Positions 61,524-64,000 of a stretch of DNA of 64,000 nt are shown in pieces (within the stretch, counting starts at the first letter, position 1; each line of letters starts with the position of its first letter). The position numbers and the translations under genes are program-made. A model generated the notes under the pieces. That model was not told the origin of the DNA. It saw only the letters and a program-made list of their open reading frames with translations, and searched no databases. This DNA comes from Alishewanella metallidurans (lineage in GTDB: Bacteria; Pseudomonadota; Gammaproteobacteria; Enterobacterales; Alteromonadaceae): assembly GCF_036983985.1 (NCBI RefSeq), contig NZ_JALAHQ010000003.1:310001-374000 (forward strand). Reading direction: 5' to 3'.

Positions 61524-62732
61524 ATGAGTATTAAAAAAGTGGTTTTAGCTTATTCTGGCGGTTTAGACACATCAGCTATCGTGCCTTGGTTAAAAGACAA
61601 TTATAACTGTGAGGTTATCGCCTTTGTTGCCAACGTAGGGCAGGGTGATGAAGAGCTAGCCGGTGTTGAGCAAAAGGCCATTAACTCAGGTGCAAGCTCT
61701 TGTTATATAGTAGATTTGCGCGAAGAGTTGGTAAAAGAAGTTATTTACCCAACCCTAAAAACCGGTGCGGTTTATGAGGGACAATATTTGCTGGGTACAT
61801 CCATGGCGCGGCCAGTCATTGCCAGAGCTCAGGTTAAACTAGCACTTGAGTTAGGAGCCGATGCGTTATGCCATGGTTGCACCGGAAAGGGTAATGATCA
61901 GGTACGCTTTGAAGGTGCCTTTGCCGCCTTAGCACCGCAGTTAACCGTTATTGCGCCTTGGCGTGAATGGCTGTTTAACTCGCGCCAGTCGCTACTTAAT
62001 TATTTAGCAGAAAAAAATGTTCCTACTACAGCTTCAGCAACTAAGATTTATAGCCGCGATGCTAATTTGTGGCATATCTCTCATGAAGGTGGTGAGCTAG
62101 AGGATCCGTGGTGCGAGCCATCAGAACAAGTATGGATGTGGACCAAATCACCCGAGCAAGCGCCCGATAAAGCGGCTTATGTTGAACTTAGTTTCGACAA
62201 GGGCGAGCTAGTTAGCATTAACAATCAAGCCATAGCGCCGGTTGCTGCCATTGAATTATTAAACGAGCTTGGTTCTGAGCATGGCGTTGGCCGAATTGAT
62301 ATTGTTGAAAACCGTTTAGTGGGTATGAAGTCTCGCGGTTGTTATGAAACGCCGGGCGGCACTATATTAATGGCGGCCTTAAAAGGTTTAGAAGCGCTGG
62401 TATATGATCGTAGCTCGTTAAAGTACCGTGAAGAAGTCGGCTTAGAATTTGCGCAGTTAGTGTATGACGGGCGTTGGTTTACGCCGTTAAAAGACGCATT
62501 ATTAGCTGCAGCAACCTCGTTGGCAGAACAATTAACCGGTGATGTAGTAATTAAACTGTATAAAGGTAATGTCACTGTGGCTAAGCGTCGCTCGCTAAAC
62601 TCACTGTACTCTGAAGCCTTTGCCACCTTTGAAGGTGACGAAGTGTATAACCAAAAAGATGCCGCCGGCTTTATTCGGCTTTATAGTTTATCTAGCCGGA
62701 TCCGTGCATTACACCAGCAACAAAAGGGTTAA
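61524..62732 (+). CDS. argG: Argininosuccinate synthase
   Basis: A 402-residue enzyme joining citrulline and aspartate using ATP. The PP-loop is VVLAYSGGLDTSAIVPWL at the N-terminus; GCTGKGNDQVRFE and DRSSLKYREEVG are conserved. GAGG precedes the ATG. It sits 7 bases after argF. Confidence 0.97.
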   Translation: MSIKKVVLAYSGGLDTSAIVPWLKDNYNCEVIAFVANVGQGDEELAGVEQKAINSGASSCYIVDLREELVKEVIYPTLKTGAVYEGQYLLGTSMARPVIARAQVKLALELGADALCHGCTGKGNDQVRFEGAFAALAPQLTVIAPWREWLFNSRQSLLNYLAEKNVPTTASATKIYSRDANLWHISHEGGELEDPWCEPSEQVWMWTKSPEQAPDKAAYVELSFDKGELVSINNQAIAPVAAIELLNELGSEHGVGRIDIVENRLVGMKSRGCYETPGGTILMAALKGLEALVYDRSSLKYREEVGLEFAQLVYDGRWFTPLKDALLAAATSLAEQLTGDVVIKLYKGNVTVAKRRSLNSLYSEAFATFEGDEVYNQKDAAGFIRLYSLSSRIRALHQQQKG

Positions 62733-62737
62733 TTATT

Positions 62738-64000
62738 ATGGCAATGTGGGGCGGACGCTTTCAAGAAGCAACACTGGCGGAGTTTCGTAGTTTTAACGAC
62801 TCACTTAGCTTTGATTATTTGTTAGCGCAACAAGATATCCAAGCATCGCGAGCTTGGGCGCAGCAGTTGGCTAAAGCCACTATTATTACGCACGATGAAG
62901 CCGCGCAACTTGATGCCGCATTAGCCGATTTAGCTATTGCGGTAGAGGCTGATCCTAAGTTGCCGTTACAAACCAGTGAAGAAGATATTCATAGCTGGGT
63001 TGAAGCGCAGTTAACGCAGAAGTTAGGCGCCGTAGCAAAAAAACTACATACCGGTCGTAGTCGTAATGACTTAGTCGCTACAGACTTAAGGCTATGGAGT
63101 AAATTAAATGCACAGAGCGTGCGGCAATCGTTACTTGGCGCTATAGCGTCGTTAATAACTTTTGCTGAACAAGCGGCTAGCGCGGTAATGCCCGGCTTTA
63201 CGCATTTGCAGCGAGCGCAGCCCGTGTTGGTGGCGCATTGGGCATTGGCTTATGTCGAAATGTTTAAGCGAGATCTAAGCCGCTTAGACGATGCATTGGC
63301 ACGTCTAGATGTTTGCCCATTGGGCTGCGGCGCACTAGCTGGCACTGGTGTAGCCGTTGACCGCCAGCAGCTGGCACAGCGCTTGGGCTTTGCCAGTGCT
63401 GCGCTTAATAGTTTGGATGCGGTATCAGATAGAGACTATGTGGTTGAGCTGTCAGCTTGTGCCAGTATTTGTATGACCCATTTATCGCGCTTATCTGAAG
63501 ATGTCATTTTCTTTTGTTCAGGCGAAGCGGGTTTTTTCAAATTAGGTGACGCAATAAGTTCTGGCTCGTCATTAATGCCGCAGAAAAAAAATCCAGATGT
63601 GTTTGAGTTACTACGCGGTAAAACCGGGCGAGTGTTAGGGCATTTAGTAGCAATTTTACACGTGCTTAAAGGCTTGCCGCTGGCTTATAACAAAGATATG
63701 CAAGAAGACAAGCAAGGCTTTTTTGATTTAATGGCAACTTGGCAACAATCATTACTAGTATTAGCCACGGTTTTACCTCATCTAACTATTAATGTAGCGC
63801 TGTGTCGAATAGCCGCAGAACTGGGTTATAGCAATGCTACTGATCTTGCAGACTATTTAGTCAGTAAAGGCATGCCGTTTCGTGATGCGCATGAAGTAGT
63901 TGGCGAGCTAGTTGTGCATGCAGCAAAACAACAGTTAGCATTAGAAGCGCTGCCACTAGCCGAATTGCAGCAATTTAGCGCGTTAATAGTTGCTGATGTT
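62738..64000 (+). CDS. argH: Argininosuccinate lyase (partial, runs off the window)
   Basis: A 421-codon open frame to the window edge with no stop. It starts MAMWGGRFQEATLAEFRSFN and includes LHTGRSRNDLVATDLRLW, PGFTHLQRAQPVLVAHW and the catalytic serine loop SSGSSLMPQKKNPDVFEL. It splits argininosuccinate into arginine and fumarate. Complete ArgH is about 455-460 residues, so about 35-40 should remain. In Vibrio, Moritella and Shewanella relatives, argH is fused to an argA-like GNAT domain; whether that is so here cannot be seen. Confidence 0.95.
   Translation, partial: MAMWGGRFQEATLAEFRSFNDSLSFDYLLAQQDIQASRAWAQQLAKATIITHDEAAQLDAALADLAIAVEADPKLPLQTSEEDIHSWVEAQLTQKLGAVAKKLHTGRSRNDLVATDLRLWSKLNAQSVRQSLLGAIASLITFAEQAASAVMPGFTHLQRAQPVLVAHWALAYVEMFKRDLSRLDDALARLDVCPLGCGALAGTGVAVDRQQLAQRLGFASAALNSLDAVSDRDYVVELSACASICMTHLSRLSEDVIFFCSGEAGFFKLGDAISSGSSLMPQKKNPDVFELLRGKTGRVLGHLVAILHVLKGLPLAYNKDMQEDKQGFFDLMATWQQSLLVLATVLPHLTINVALCRIAAELGYSNATDLADYLVSKGMPFRDAHEVVGELVVHAAKQQLALEALPLAELQQFSALIVADV

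Overview
The window is a compact, gene-dense piece of a gammaproteobacterial chromosome of moderate-to-low GC. The markers are rpsF-priB-rpsR-rplI, MetJ with classical met boxes, single-chain PurL, Zur, GlnB, RNA-type ARG boxes and a type IV minor-pilin cluster. Together they suggest an Alteromonadales/Rheinheimera-like aquatic bacterium. This placement is inferred from gene content, not from a search. Leucine is mostly TTA in most genes. No tRNA, rRNA, insertion sequence, prophage or CRISPR array was seen, and no gene-free stretch exceeds 300 bases.

Layout. 0.1-4.2 kb: ribosomal/replication operon with a candidate S6:S18 leader, then dnaB-alr. 4.2-8.4 kb: an unknown coiled-coil protein behind a candidate sigma-54 promoter, a CheX-like protein, zur, a PspB-like membrane protein, tadA, an unlisted 53-residue basic ORF and mltF. 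8.6-12.5 kb: purL. 12.5-16.8 kb (minus strand): a histone-deacetylase-family enzyme coupled to a CoA-transferase/GNAT fusion, then a DUF3300 protein. 17.0-22.5 kb: small metabolic, membrane and regulatory genes, including a 38-residue membrane peptide, an SmrA-like nuclease, an M28 peptidase, an ArsR regulator of YgaV/BigR type, and rpsT. 22.7-30.0 kb: murJ, ribF-ileS-lspA-fkpB-ispH.

30.0-41.9 kb is the most distinctive region. A LytS/LytTR (AlgZ/AlgR-like) two-component pair precedes a full minor-pilin operon (fimT-pilV-pilW-pilX-pilY1-pilE). A second, divergent and more compact cassette follows in the same order (V-W-X-mini-Y1-E), with a convergent second fimT. The mini-Y1 keeps PilY1-like propeller features but has no von Willebrand A domain.

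42.0-50.5 kb: nadE, glnB, a lipoprotein with a possible transglutaminase-like domain plus TPRs, a second M28 peptidase, and a tightly overlapping operon of three photolyase/cryptochrome-family genes (FeS-BCP type, Cry-DASH, and a third photolyase-like protein). A DUF2796 (ZrgA-like) gene is divergent from it. Much of 43.0-48.6 kb uses CTG-type leucine codons unlike the flanks, which hints at acquisition. 50.5-55.5 kb: metJ, a met-box array and metB-metL-metF. 55.6-58.6 kb: a membrane propeller-sensor diguanylate cyclase preceded by a nested inverted repeat. 58.6-64.0 kb: argC-B-F-G-H behind ARG boxes, with argH running off the window.
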